Origin: URNF01 sp045649855
GTDB lineage: Bacteria > Bacillota > Clostridia > Oscillospirales > Acutalibacteraceae
Direction of reading: 5' to 3'
DNA length: 6,868 nt
Assembly: GCA_045649855.1 (NCBI GenBank)
Contig: JAZRQN010000119.1
Span: 1-6,868 of the forward strand
Shown here: piece after piece, positions 1 to 6,763 of the stretch
How positions within the stretch are numbered: the stretch's first letter is position 1
Layout of the letters: the number at the start of each line of letters is the position of its first letter
Position numbers and translations under genes: made by a program
The notes under the pieces: generated by a model
What the model was told of the DNA's origin: nothing
What the model saw: only the letters and a program-made list of their open reading frames with translations
The model's database searches: none

Positions 1-18
1 AAAATAAAATACATCATC

Positions 19-54
19 AAAAAGCCGCTCGGTGCAAACACCGAGCGGCTTTTT
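19..54. terminator. Strong bidirectional-type intrinsic terminator
   Basis: A perfect 16-bp inverted repeat, 19-34 against 39-54, encloses a 4-nt loop at 35-38. The inner 11 bp are GC-rich and the outer 5 bp are A:T, so each strand ends in a run of five T after the GC stem. This can stop the minus-strand operon as a second, back-up terminator, and could equally stop a plus-strand gene arriving from beyond the left edge. No such gene is visible here. Confidence 0.88.
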
Positions 55-61
55 CAAACGC

Positions 62-90
62 AAAAAAGGACTACAACTTTCGTTGCAGTC
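62..90 (-). terminator. Intrinsic terminator of the ABC transporter operon
   Basis: On the minus strand a 9-bp stem (90-82 with 77-69) closes a GAAA tetraloop with a C-G closing pair, then one C and six T (67-62). The fifth pair is G-U in the minus-strand RNA but would be an A-C mismatch in the plus-strand RNA, so the hairpin is best formed by minus-strand transcripts. It begins about 20 nt after the stop codon of the last permease gene, the usual place for an operon terminator. Confidence 0.85.
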
Positions 91-110
91 GTGTTTTTAA
101 TAAGTACAGA

Positions 111-1073
111 TTATTCGCCGGTGATACCGGAACGCTCCACGCTTTCCACGAACTGTTTCTGCAGAATCAGATACAGAATAACGGTCGGCAGGATGGAGAG
201 CATCGTACCGGCAAGCTGCAAAGATTCGTTCAGCTTGTTGACATCGCTCGTACTGCCCGCAGGACCTTCCGTGTTAGCAGATGCGCCATACAACGCATTG
301 AATCGTGCGTTGAATTTACGCAACTGCTGCGGCAACGTGTTGATGTTGTCCGCAAACAAGTTCAGGTCGGTGGTCTCATTCCAGTACCACACGAAGCTGA
401 ACAGCAAGCACAGAACGATAGCGCCGCTTGCGGCAGGCAATGCGATCTTGTAATAGATCTTGAACTTTCCTGCACCGTCCAACTCCGCCGCTTCGTCGAA
501 GGAGATCGGATAGTTGCTGAAGAAAGAGAAGAAGATCAAGATGAAGATCGCACTACGCATACCTTGACCGAACGCCGCCGGCAGGAAGAAGGGCCAAACC
601 GTTTTCAGCATACCATACTCGTAGAACATAGTATAACGCGGAATGGTCATAACCGAGGTCGGGATCATAAAGGTCGCGATGATGAACACCAGCCACATTT
701 TCTTGAGCGGGAACTCGAAACGAGCCAAACCGAATGCGGCCAGAGAACATGCTACCAACTGCAGCACAGAAGGAACGATCGACATGAAGAAGGAAGTTCC
801 AAAACTGCGCAAGAAGTCCAGCGTGTAATACGCCTGCTCAAAGTTACCGAAGTACAATTTGGTGGGAATCCAGAAAACGGACGGGTCGACCAAATCTTCG
901 GGAGAGAACAGCGAGTTGATGATCATGTACAGAATGGGGTACAAGAACACGAACGCCAAACCAATCAAAACAAGGTAGATGAAAAAGGTTTTAATGAAAC
1001 CGTTTTTCTCTTTGTTTCCAAGGAAGAACTGCTTGACTTTATTGATATCGAATTTTTTTGCACTCTTAATCAT
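111..1073 (-). CDS. MalG-type carbohydrate ABC transporter permease
   Basis: A 320-residue inner-membrane permease of the CUT1 sugar importer class, expected to pair with the MalF-type product of the preceding gene to form the translocation pore. Membrane helices are seen near residues 28-52, 91-117, 126-148, 170-187, 212-234 and 287-306. The cytoplasmic EAA loop that docks the ATPase is at 193-213 (DEAAELDGAG, ending IALP). The C-terminus (FVESVERSGITGE) matches the usual 'qryfv.Gl..GavKG' ending of MalG proteins. The loop between the last two helices, about 238-286, is longer than in E. coli MalG by roughly 20 residues and is rich in Asn, Ser and Gly; in MalG this extracytoplasmic loop reaches into the binding protein. 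The ATG shares four bases (ATGA) with the upstream stop, implying translational coupling. It is the last gene of the operon. Substrate is unknown. The class assignment is secure. Confidence 0.95.
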   Translation of the reverse strand: MIKSAKKFDINKVKQFFLGNKEKNGFIKTFFIYLVLIGLAFVFLYPILYMIINSLFSPEDLVDPSVFWIPTKLYFGNFEQAYYTLDFLRSFGTSFFMSIVPSVLQLVACSLAAFGLARFEFPLKKMWLVFIIATFMIPTSVMTIPRYTMFYEYGMLKTVWPFFLPAAFGQGMRSAIFILIFFSFFSNYPISFDEAAELDGAGKFKIYYKIALPAASGAIVLCLLFSFVWYWNETTDLNLFADNINTLPQQLRKFNARFNALYGASANTEGPAGSTSDVNKLNESLQLAGTMLSILPTVILYLILQKQFVESVERSGITGE

Positions 1074-2293
1074 GTCTTCGCCTTCCTTCCAAAGAATTTA
1101 AAGATCAGCAACAATGCCAACAGCAACAGTGCAACCACAAGGAAATACACCCAAGCCATTGCGGAGGAATAGCTGTAAATCGTTTTGGGCGAACTGTTGA
1201 GGTTGTTACGGATCAACTTGTTTACACTGCCTTCGGAATAGTTGGCAATGTCGATGATGGTGTAAACGCCGCTGATCAAAATCATCGGAGAAAGGTGCGG
1301 AAGTGTGATCTTCCAGAACTTTTCCCAACCGCCGGCGCCGTCGATGGAAGCCGCTTCGTACAAATCGGTACCAACCGACTGCAAGCCGGCCAAGAAGATC
1401 AAGATCTGCACGCCGCAGAACCACAGAATCAACACCAGATTCTTCAACACGTATTGTGCAGGAGAAGCCAGCACCTCGGGCAAACTCGCCAAGAAATCAA
1501 AGATCAGAGGAGATTCCTGGGAGAAGTCAACCACGTATTTGCTGAGCAACTGGTTGATGGTGGGACCACTCATGATGATAACCGGCATAAAGAACGCACC
1601 GCGGAAAAACGCGCGGCCGTGGAATTTGCCGTTGAGCAACAACGCAATGAGCAAGGAGAACACCAGGATGATCGGCGTCATATAGCAGATCATCGTAACC
1701 TGTTCGGTCAGCGCCGTACGGAAATTGGTGGTCTCGTTCAACGCATAATTGTAGAAGTAGAAACCTCTCCATTCAAACTCCAAACCGGTGGGCAGAATGG
1801 TGATATGGTTGAGACTCAAAATGATTGCAAACACGATCGGGTATGCGATAAACACAAAGAAACCGAGAATCCACGGCGTCAGGAACGCATATCCCTTCAG
1901 CGCGTTGCGCTGTTGGAGGGACATGCCGCCTTGTCTTGCCTGCGCATCAATGATGTTGCGCTCAGCCTGTTTTCTCACGTCTGCCATCATTTGGTCCATC
2001 TCTTTGATGGTATCCTGCAGAACGTAACCCAGGTCAATCTTCTTGCCGGGATTTTTCTCTTTGTCCACCGCTTTTTGCGCTTTGGCGATAATGGCATTTG
2101 CCTTTGCTTGCGCTTTGGCAATGTCTTTTTCTGCCTTTGCTTGCGCTTTGGCGAGAGCTTTTTCTCTGTCTTTCTCGATTTTAGCCGCTTTTGCTTCAGC
2201 TTTCGCTTTAATCAAAGCCTCTTTCTCAGCAGCCTTAGCGGGGTCAGCTTTTTTCGCAGTTTTTTCAACTTTGACTTTATTATCCTGTTTCAT
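1070..2293 (-). CDS. MalF-type sugar ABC permease with Lys/Ala-rich N-terminal extension
   Basis: A 407-residue CUT1-class permease, partner of the MalG-type permease encoded next. The permease core starts near residue 132 with the typical first helix (GYAFLTPWILGFFVFIAYP). Further helices are near 198-220, 228-248, 281-306, 332-352 and 377-400. The EAA loop is at 312-332 (YEAASIDGAG, ending KITLP), the docking site for the ATPase. The odd part is residues 1-131, predicted cytoplasmic. In residues 1-80, 23 are Lys and 24 Ala, with no proline between 19 and 81, so a long charged helix or coiled coil is likely; 84-125 looks like a second helical segment. CUT1 MalF proteins of Gram-positives usually have only a short tail here. 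Start is ATG, 5 nt after the previous stop. The extension is in frame and continuous with the core, with no better internal start seen, so I take it as real. Its function is unknown. Confidence 0.95.
   Translation of the reverse strand: MKQDNKVKVEKTAKKADPAKAAEKEALIKAKAEAKAAKIEKDREKALAKAQAKAEKDIAKAQAKANAIIAKAQKAVDKEKNPGKKIDLGYVLQDTIKEMDQMMADVRKQAERNIIDAQARQGGMSLQQRNALKGYAFLTPWILGFFVFIAYPIVFAIILSLNHITILPTGLEFEWRGFYFYNYALNETTNFRTALTEQVTMICYMTPIILVFSLLIALLLNGKFHGRAFFRGAFFMPVIIMSGPTINQLLSKYVVDFSQESPLIFDFLASLPEVLASPAQYVLKNLVLILWFCGVQILIFLAGLQSVGTDLYEAASIDGAGGWEKFWKITLPHLSPMILISGVYTIIDIANYSEGSVNKLIRNNLNSSPKTIYSYSSAMAWVYFLVVALLLLALLLIFKFFGRKAKT
1081..1090 (-). promoter_or_regulatory. Ribosome binding site of the MalG-type permease
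   Basis: The minus strand reads GGAAGGAAGG, ending 7 nt before the ATG at 1073. It is a purine-rich but imperfect Shine-Dalgarno site lying inside the last codons of the MalF-type gene. With the ATGA stop/start overlap, re-initiation by ribosomes finishing the upstream gene probably contributes to translation. Confidence 0.6.
2054..2152 (-). repeat. Three tandem 33-bp (11-codon) units in the MalF-type permease
   Basis: The 10-mer gcgctttggc recurs exactly every 33 bp, at 2077-2086, 2110-2119 and 2143-2152, and two copies share a 21-bp identity (2099-2119 and 2132-2152). The units encode residues 48-58, 59-69 and 70-80, each beginning AKAQ; the last position of the first two is Ile, and Leu47 occupies the same position just before. 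An 11-residue period is the hendecad pattern of long amphipathic or right-handed coiled-coil helices. The repeat is intragenic, keeps frame, and decays outside these units. Confidence 0.85.
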
Positions 2294-2298
2294 CTAGC

Positions 2299-4638
2299 TT
2301 AACCCCCCATCGCGAAATTCAATCCCTCAACCGTAACATCGTCAACGGTTACTGCCTCGGAATTATAGTTGATGTAAATCTTAACACCGTTGTCATAGCT
2401 GACACGGACAACGCCTTCCGCCAACACCTTGTGTTCGGACATCTTAGCGCCTTCGACCTCTTTCAACGCGGAATTCACCATGTTGTAGGTCGATTCGATG
2501 ATGCCTTCCCAGTCGGTGAAGTTCAGGGAGAAGTAGTCCACCATAGGCGTCTTGTTCAAGTCGCCGTTTTCCGCACCCATCACGAGGAAGGAGGGATATG
2601 CACCGTATTCAATCGATTTCAAGGTGCAAGCGGTGGTGTAGAAACCCTGGTTAGCATACGGAGCATAGTAGTTGATATGTCCTTTGAGCACAATCTGCAA
2701 GAACGGCACCGAGTCGCTCTCGAAGAGGTACTGGCTGTTCATCATCGGAATATCAAAATAGTCCGTGCAACTATCCCACATATACACATTAGGATTGTTC
2801 ATCGCAATCTGTGCGCCGGATTTCTCTACCTTCTCAGCAGCGGTTTCCAGCATTTTGCGGGTAGTGGTGCGAACTGCCGTCTTGGATGCGTCCTGTTCAT
2901 AGTGAGAATGCAGTTCAGAACCCAACTTCGGCAGATTCAAATTGAAGCCTTTCAGCTCAACAGTAGCCGTCTGCAGAGCAGACATCACGTTTCTCGGAGA
3001 AACCAGGTAGTTGATCGGGAACATAACCGTTTCATTCTTACGTTCATAACCGATCAACTCACGACCGATCGACTGAACAGCCAGATAAGAAGTCTTACCC
3101 TGCGCTTCGGTGAAGGTCATGGTTTTTGCCTGCAGGTAGAAATTACCGCCGGCATTGATGACGCTGTCGCGCAGAGCTTCCAGATCGGACATCGAACCGA
3201 CAGTAGCCTGCGTTTTGTAGCTGCCGTATGTGCTGCCGTTCACGCCGCCGCTCTGCCAGCCGGTCATAACCATCGTCAGGTTTTTAATACCTTTTTCTGC
3301 CAGAGAACTCTGCATCTGCAAAGCCTGTTCGGTAGTGGTGAAAGTCTGCACACCGTCAAAGATGAAGCCTTTTTTCACATCAGAACCGAGCACTTCCAAA
3401 CGCAACGGGATCTGCTCTTCATACGTCTTGGCAACATCTGCCAAAGTGCCGTTTTCTTCAAGCATACCACGGTAACGAATCGCCATACCGCTGTAGGACG
3501 CTTCGCCCTCGGACAAGAGGTACACCGAGATCTTTGCATTGAAGTTGTTGAGGGTGTCCTGCGGACGAATGATGTTATCATTCTTGTTCTTGGACACCGG
3601 CTGAGAGTAGGTCGAACGATACTCGAACACCGCACTCGCCCAGTTGTAAGGCGTGATCTCGCCCGCCAGAGCGGCACGGATAGAAACATATTCCTTACCG
3701 CCCTCGATGACCGTCATAGCCGCATACTGTTCAGCGCCGTGCACGATACCATATACGGGAATCGTAGCGCGGAACACATCGACCAAATAGTCGTCGGTAC
3801 GTTTTGCCATCAAGCTGCTGACGGGGTTCAAAGCATCAAAGCCAACCACACCGCCATCTCTGCCGTACAACTTCGCATTGTAGTTGCTGTTGTTGTCGGT
3901 GTTGGCATCAAAGCGCATCAAAGCGCCGGAGCCATCGGGGATGAAGATGTAACCATCCATCTCGCCTTTCTGCGTACAGCCGAAGAACGGCAGCAGATAG
4001 ATCTGAGACAGCATATAGCGAAGATTGCCTTTTTCGTCGATGTCATATTCATCGATGGTGTCTTTCAACACCTCAACCTCTAAATGGTCTTCCGCGAGAA
4101 TGATTTGGAACTCGAAGTACAAACCGATATCATAGTTATCGGAAGTGCAGTAGAGAGTGTTGGTCTCCGGATCTGCCGTGTACGTATTCGCAAAACTCTC
4201 GTCAGACATACTGACCTGTTCAAGGCTGTTCTGGTTTCCCACGTCATAATACATGACCGTGAAAATGGAGTTTGCCATAGCGGCGTAAAAATCATTCAGG
4301 TCATCTACCGTATCGGTAGGCAACTCGCCCCAAACATAACCGCTTTTCTTGTCCACCAAACGGATGGAAGCACTTTCCTCGCGCAACCACAACTCAAAGT
4401 TGTCGTTTTCGAGCTGCTTCACAAAACCTTCGGTGGTCAAACGGTCAACCGCAATCGCAGTCGCTTCATAGTACTGTGTGTAACGGCTGGTGTTGATTTC
4501 CGCCGTGGAGGTGTCGGGGGTGATGAACTGAATCTTTTCACGTTTCGCCTGAACGGAAACACCCGCCAAAACACCGATTACCAGGAGCACGGACAGCGCC
4601 GCAAGTAAAGTATGTTTAATCTTAACCATGTTCGACAC
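2299..4638 (-). CDS. DUF5696-like exported protein, glycoside-hydrolase-like fold (inferred)
   Basis: A 779-residue protein, most like the DUF5696 family as I recall it, whose members sit beside sugar ABC permeases. An N-terminal hydrophobic segment (11-30, ending VQA) is a signal peptide or anchor without a lipobox cysteine. Residues about 70-420 look beta-rich, with a conserved-looking IFIPDGSGALMRF at 231-243. Residues about 424-690 alternate strands and helices like a TIM barrel: FIFDGV (424-429), LTMVMTGW (454-461), NFYLQAKTM (499-507), VYMWDS (618-623), PSFLVMGAE (682-690). A short beta domain ends the protein (735-774). This sandwich-barrel-sandwich order is common in glycosidases, so a glycan-acting role is inferred; catalytic residues are not proven, though D428, D622 and D626 are candidates. 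I chose the GTG at 4638 because a perfect AGGAGG lies 9 nt before it; the ATG at 4629 would be 18 nt away. It overlaps the upstream gene by 17 nt. Confidence 0.88.
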   Translation of the reverse strand: MSNMVKIKHTLLAALSVLLVIGVLAGVSVQAKREKIQFITPDTSTAEINTSRYTQYYEATAIAVDRLTTEGFVKQLENDNFELWLREESASIRLVDKKSGYVWGELPTDTVDDLNDFYAAMANSIFTVMYYDVGNQNSLEQVSMSDESFANTYTADPETNTLYCTSDNYDIGLYFEFQIILAEDHLEVEVLKDTIDEYDIDEKGNLRYMLSQIYLLPFFGCTQKGEMDGYIFIPDGSGALMRFDANTDNNSNYNAKLYGRDGGVVGFDALNPVSSLMAKRTDDYLVDVFRATIPVYGIVHGAEQYAAMTVIEGGKEYVSIRAALAGEITPYNWASAVFEYRSTYSQPVSKNKNDNIIRPQDTLNNFNAKISVYLLSEGEASYSGMAIRYRGMLEENGTLADVAKTYEEQIPLRLEVLGSDVKKGFIFDGVQTFTTTEQALQMQSSLAEKGIKNLTMVMTGWQSGGVNGSTYGSYKTQATVGSMSDLEALRDSVINAGGNFYLQAKTMTFTEAQGKTSYLAVQSIGRELIGYERKNETVMFPINYLVSPRNVMSALQTATVELKGFNLNLPKLGSELHSHYEQDASKTAVRTTTRKMLETAAEKVEKSGAQIAMNNPNVYMWDSCTDYFDIPMMNSQYLFESDSVPFLQIVLKGHINYYAPYANQGFYTTACTLKSIEYGAYPSFLVMGAENGDLNKTPMVDYFSLNFTDWEGIIESTYNMVNSALKEVEGAKMSEHKVLAEGVVRVSYDNGVKIYINYNSEAVTVDDVTVEGLNFAMGG
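2303..2308 (-). promoter_or_regulatory. Atypical G-run ribosome binding site of the MalF-type permease
   Basis: The only plausible Shine-Dalgarno element is a run of six G, 9 nt before the ATG at 2293. It is made of the last two glycine codons of the upstream gene. It can pair with the 16S anti-SD only using a G-U pair, so it is weaker than the AGGAGG sites elsewhere in the operon. The short 5-nt gap between stop and start suggests re-initiation. Confidence 0.5.
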
Positions 4639-6748
4639 GATACCGCACCTCCTGAATAATTTCTTGGAAGAATGTAATGACCTGCACCCACAGCAAGTAC
4701 AACACTGCAACCGCGATAACTGCGACCACCATGAAGAACAGGGTCAACAGTACGTTTTTCACCGTCTCACCAAACGAATAGTTGTGGGTTTCGGTAAGAC
4801 CAATGAAGATCATCACCGCGCTCCAGACCAAAGCAATGGTCCAGGCGAAAGTGACCAAGAAGCCTTCGTTTTGGGTCAACACATAGGTAGAAGCCACCAC
4901 GAAAGGCGTGATAACCAGATAGGGAGACAACGCATACGGCAACATGATAAACAGGTTGCGCAGCGAGCCTTCACCCTCATTGATAGAGGCCACCATGTAG
5001 TTGCCGATTACAAACAGCGCACAAACCACAAAGAAGATAATGCTCATGAACATAATCGGGGTTTCTTCAACAGCGGCAAAGCCGAAGATGAAGCCACGGA
5101 ACACAGTGTCTGCCAGATATACGACGAATGCAATCAGGTACAGGAAAGCAGCGGAAGCCATAGAACCTGCCTGACCGCGTTTCAGATAGTAATAACCGTC
5201 AATGGGGTGCTTCAACATATAGCGGAAATACAAAATGTCGTGCAAGAAGCGTTTGCCCTTGGTTTTGGGAACTTCTCTCACCTTGGGAACGACCGGAACC
5301 GGACGATGTTTCTTGATGAAGCCGGAAACGATCACATACGCGATAAACAGAACGATCAGCGCCAGAATATAAATCATATTCTTGCTGAGGAACTCATCAC
5401 GCAACTCCCAGAAAGCATCCGAGTAGTAATCACGGTTTCTCGCAAAACGGAACTCGGTCAAAGCTTCCTCAAATTTCTGCTGGTGGAACAAGGTTTTGCC
5501 GTAACCCATATGCGCAATACGCGACATACCGTTCAGTTTCAGCAAGCTACTCCAAGTTCCCGCGGAAATTTCATATTCGCCGCTTTCGAGGTAGTAAATC
5601 GCCTCGTGGGTCTTAACAGCAAACTCGGTGGGATAGAAAACCTGCACCAAAGCTTTATCGCTGTCCAGAACATATACGAAACCTTCGCTGTCCGTTTCAA
5701 TAGCAGCTGCAACACTGAAAGTACCGCTGCGTTCTTCGAGGGCAGCACGGCCGCCGAACGAGAAGATCAGATCGCCGTTCTCGTCATACTCGTAAATCAA
5801 ACCGGTGGAGGTCAACGCATACGCATTGCCATAGTCGCCGGCAGCGACGTCAACGAAGTTCCATTCGTCCATCATGAACGTATCACGCGCCAGAATGTTA
5901 ACGCCTGCCAGGTTGTGCAGTTTCAAACAGTTTTCCTGTTTTGCCGCCGCAGCCGCCCAAGCGTAGGAAACTTCGTCAGTCTGGGTAACGGTATACACCA
6001 GATCACGGTTGTTGATGTCCATATTGAAGATCGGACGCGGACGACGCATGACCATGTCCTGTTTCATCTCTTCACTGAGAATCATATCTTCGATGGTCTC
6101 GGTGATGGTCAGATATTTCTTGTTAGCAGCAAAGTAACCCTGGAAATATCCGTCTTTATCAAACTGCATCAAACCTTCGTAAGAACCTTCGCCGCAGATG
6201 AAGACGTTGCCTTCTGCGGTAACGGCGACGTTCTTGGGTCTGAACTGGCTCAGTTCGCTGAACAGATATCCGCCCGGATCGCCCTTTTGAGGTCTGCTGA
6301 TGGTCTGTTTGAGTTTGCCGTTCTTGTCAAACACAAATACGGCACCGGGAATCTCTTTGGTAGTCGCATCGGCTTCACCATTTTTCATCTGCGCGTCCGC
6401 GACGTAGATGTCGCCGCTGTCAGTAACGTACAGGCCGCGCGGCTCATTGAGGATATCCTCGCCAAAGCTCCAATGTTGTTCTGTTTCAATGTCGTAAATC
6501 ACGATGCGGCTGTTTTTGGTATCAGCAACATACATGGTTTTGCCGACGATGAACAGATCTTCGGGACCACTCAGTCCCAGGTTTTTCATATAGATATTAC
6601 CCGGCATATAGGCGTCTTGTGTACGTATCCAAGTGTCGTTAACCGAGATGGTGTAGGTGTAAGTGGTATTTTCACTTGCCGACACCGTCGTCGCACCGAA
6701 AACGAACAGCAACAAAACTGCCAATACAAATGCTAGTTTCTTGCGCAC
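4622..6748 (-). CDS. Exported NHL-type beta-propeller / TPR-like / YIP1-domain membrane protein
   Basis: A 708-residue fusion. Residues 1-24 are a signal peptide (MRKK, hydrophobic core, VSA). Residues about 57-375 carry NHL-like propeller blades: PEDLFIVGKTMYVADTKNSR (62-81), EPRGLYVTDSGDIYVAD (102-118), PKNVAVTAEGNVFICG (171-186), DVAAGDYGNAYAL (300-312) and AIETDSEGFVYVLDS (349-363), several followed by a '.v..fd.nG' strand. Residues 409-455 resemble a TPR pair (GYGKTLFHQQKFEEALTEF). A membrane helix at 457-477 is followed by a basic, proline-rich linker (478-500), fitting the positive-inside rule. Residues 501-690 match YIP1-type membrane domains, starting FRYMLKHPIDGYYYLKRGQ and holding about five helices. 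The propeller should therefore face outward. YIP1 domains are known from membrane trafficking in eukaryotes; their bacterial role is unclear. The start is GTG with AGGAGG 9 nt upstream. Its place among permease genes suggests a scaffold or glycan-binding accessory of the importer, which is inference. Confidence 0.9.
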   Translation of the reverse strand: MRKKLAFVLAVLLLFVFGATTVSASENTTYTYTISVNDTWIRTQDAYMPGNIYMKNLGLSGPEDLFIVGKTMYVADTKNSRIVIYDIETEQHWSFGEDILNEPRGLYVTDSGDIYVADAQMKNGEADATTKEIPGAVFVFDKNGKLKQTISRPQKGDPGGYLFSELSQFRPKNVAVTAEGNVFICGEGSYEGLMQFDKDGYFQGYFAANKKYLTITETIEDMILSEEMKQDMVMRRPRPIFNMDINNRDLVYTVTQTDEVSYAWAAAAAKQENCLKLHNLAGVNILARDTFMMDEWNFVDVAAGDYGNAYALTSTGLIYEYDENGDLIFSFGGRAALEERSGTFSVAAAIETDSEGFVYVLDSDKALVQVFYPTEFAVKTHEAIYYLESGEYEISAGTWSSLLKLNGMSRIAHMGYGKTLFHQQKFEEALTEFRFARNRDYYSDAFWELRDEFLSKNMIYILALIVLFIAYVIVSGFIKKHRPVPVVPKVREVPKTKGKRFLHDILYFRYMLKHPIDGYYYLKRGQAGSMASAAFLYLIAFVVYLADTVFRGFIFGFAAVEETPIMFMSIIFFVVCALFVIGNYMVASINEGEGSLRNLFIMLPYALSPYLVITPFVVASTYVLTQNEGFLVTFAWTIALVWSAVMIFIGLTETHNYSFGETVKNVLLTLFFMVVAVIAVAVLYLLWVQVITFFQEIIQEVRYRVEHG
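4648..4653 (-). promoter_or_regulatory. Ribosome binding site fixing a GTG start
   Basis: A perfect AGGAGG on the minus strand is followed by a 9-nt spacer and the GTG at 4638. The in-frame ATG three codons later would have an 18-nt spacer, so the GTG is preferred. The longer reading frame opening at 4710 is rejected because it has no such site and encodes a Cys/Arg-rich stretch that is only the other frame of the upstream gene. Confidence 0.8.
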
Positions 6749-6757
6749 GTCACAAAA

Positions 6758-6763
6758 CCTCCT
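6758..6763 (-). promoter_or_regulatory. Ribosome binding site of the propeller/YIP1 gene, fixing a GTG start
   Basis: A perfect AGGAGG on the minus strand directly follows the TAA stop of the upstream permease (6766-6764) and stands 9 nt before the GTG at 6748. No in-frame ATG lies near the beginning of the signal peptide, so GTG is the start. The same AGGAGG-9 nt-GTG arrangement is used by the next gene. Confidence 0.85.

Noticed and set aside
1..110. Possible small gene or regulatory RNA at the left edge
   Set aside because: The stretch is fully explained by two terminator hairpins; the open frame starting at 91 runs antisense into the MalG-type gene without an SD site or domain.
553..750. 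Short minus-strand open frames inside the permease and DUF5696-like genes (553-750, 1206-1424, 1527-1772, 3375-3689, 4080-4295, 5539-5748)
   Set aside because: All lie in a different frame within well-supported genes, lack a ribosome binding site that I can see and have Arg-rich shadow-like translations.
1053..1059. A run of seven A (minus strand) at codons 5-8 of the MalG-type permease as a programmed slippage site
   Set aside because: The frame is intact, no alternative-frame product of note follows, and such runs are common in Lys codons; nothing else supports recoding.
1295..2302. A 335-codon open frame on the plus strand opposite the MalF-type permease
   Set aside because: Also in register with the sense gene and open because of its codon choice. 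The Phe/Ser/Leu/Arg-rich end merely mirrors the Lys/Ala repeat region.
2431..4083. A 550-codon open frame on the plus strand opposite the DUF5696-like gene
   Set aside because: Same register effect as above; low-complexity His/Arg/Val-rich translation, no recognisable domain, while the opposite strand encodes a coherent exported protein.
4639..4710. N-terminal extension of the DUF5696-like protein by 24 residues (MQCCTCCGCRSLHSSKK...)
   Set aside because: It would overlap the propeller/YIP1 gene by 89 nt, places a Cys/Arg-rich stretch ahead of a clear signal peptide, and ignores the perfect AGGAGG serving GTG 4638.
4628..6736. A 702-codon open frame on the plus strand covering nearly all of the propeller/YIP1 gene
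   Set aside because: It is in codon register with the minus-strand gene, so it is open simply because that gene does not use TTA, CTA or TCA codons in this interval; it closes exactly where the sense gene has a CTA (6736-6734). Its translation is His/Gln/Arg-rich without a recognisable domain, and the sense gene has clear domains and an SD site.
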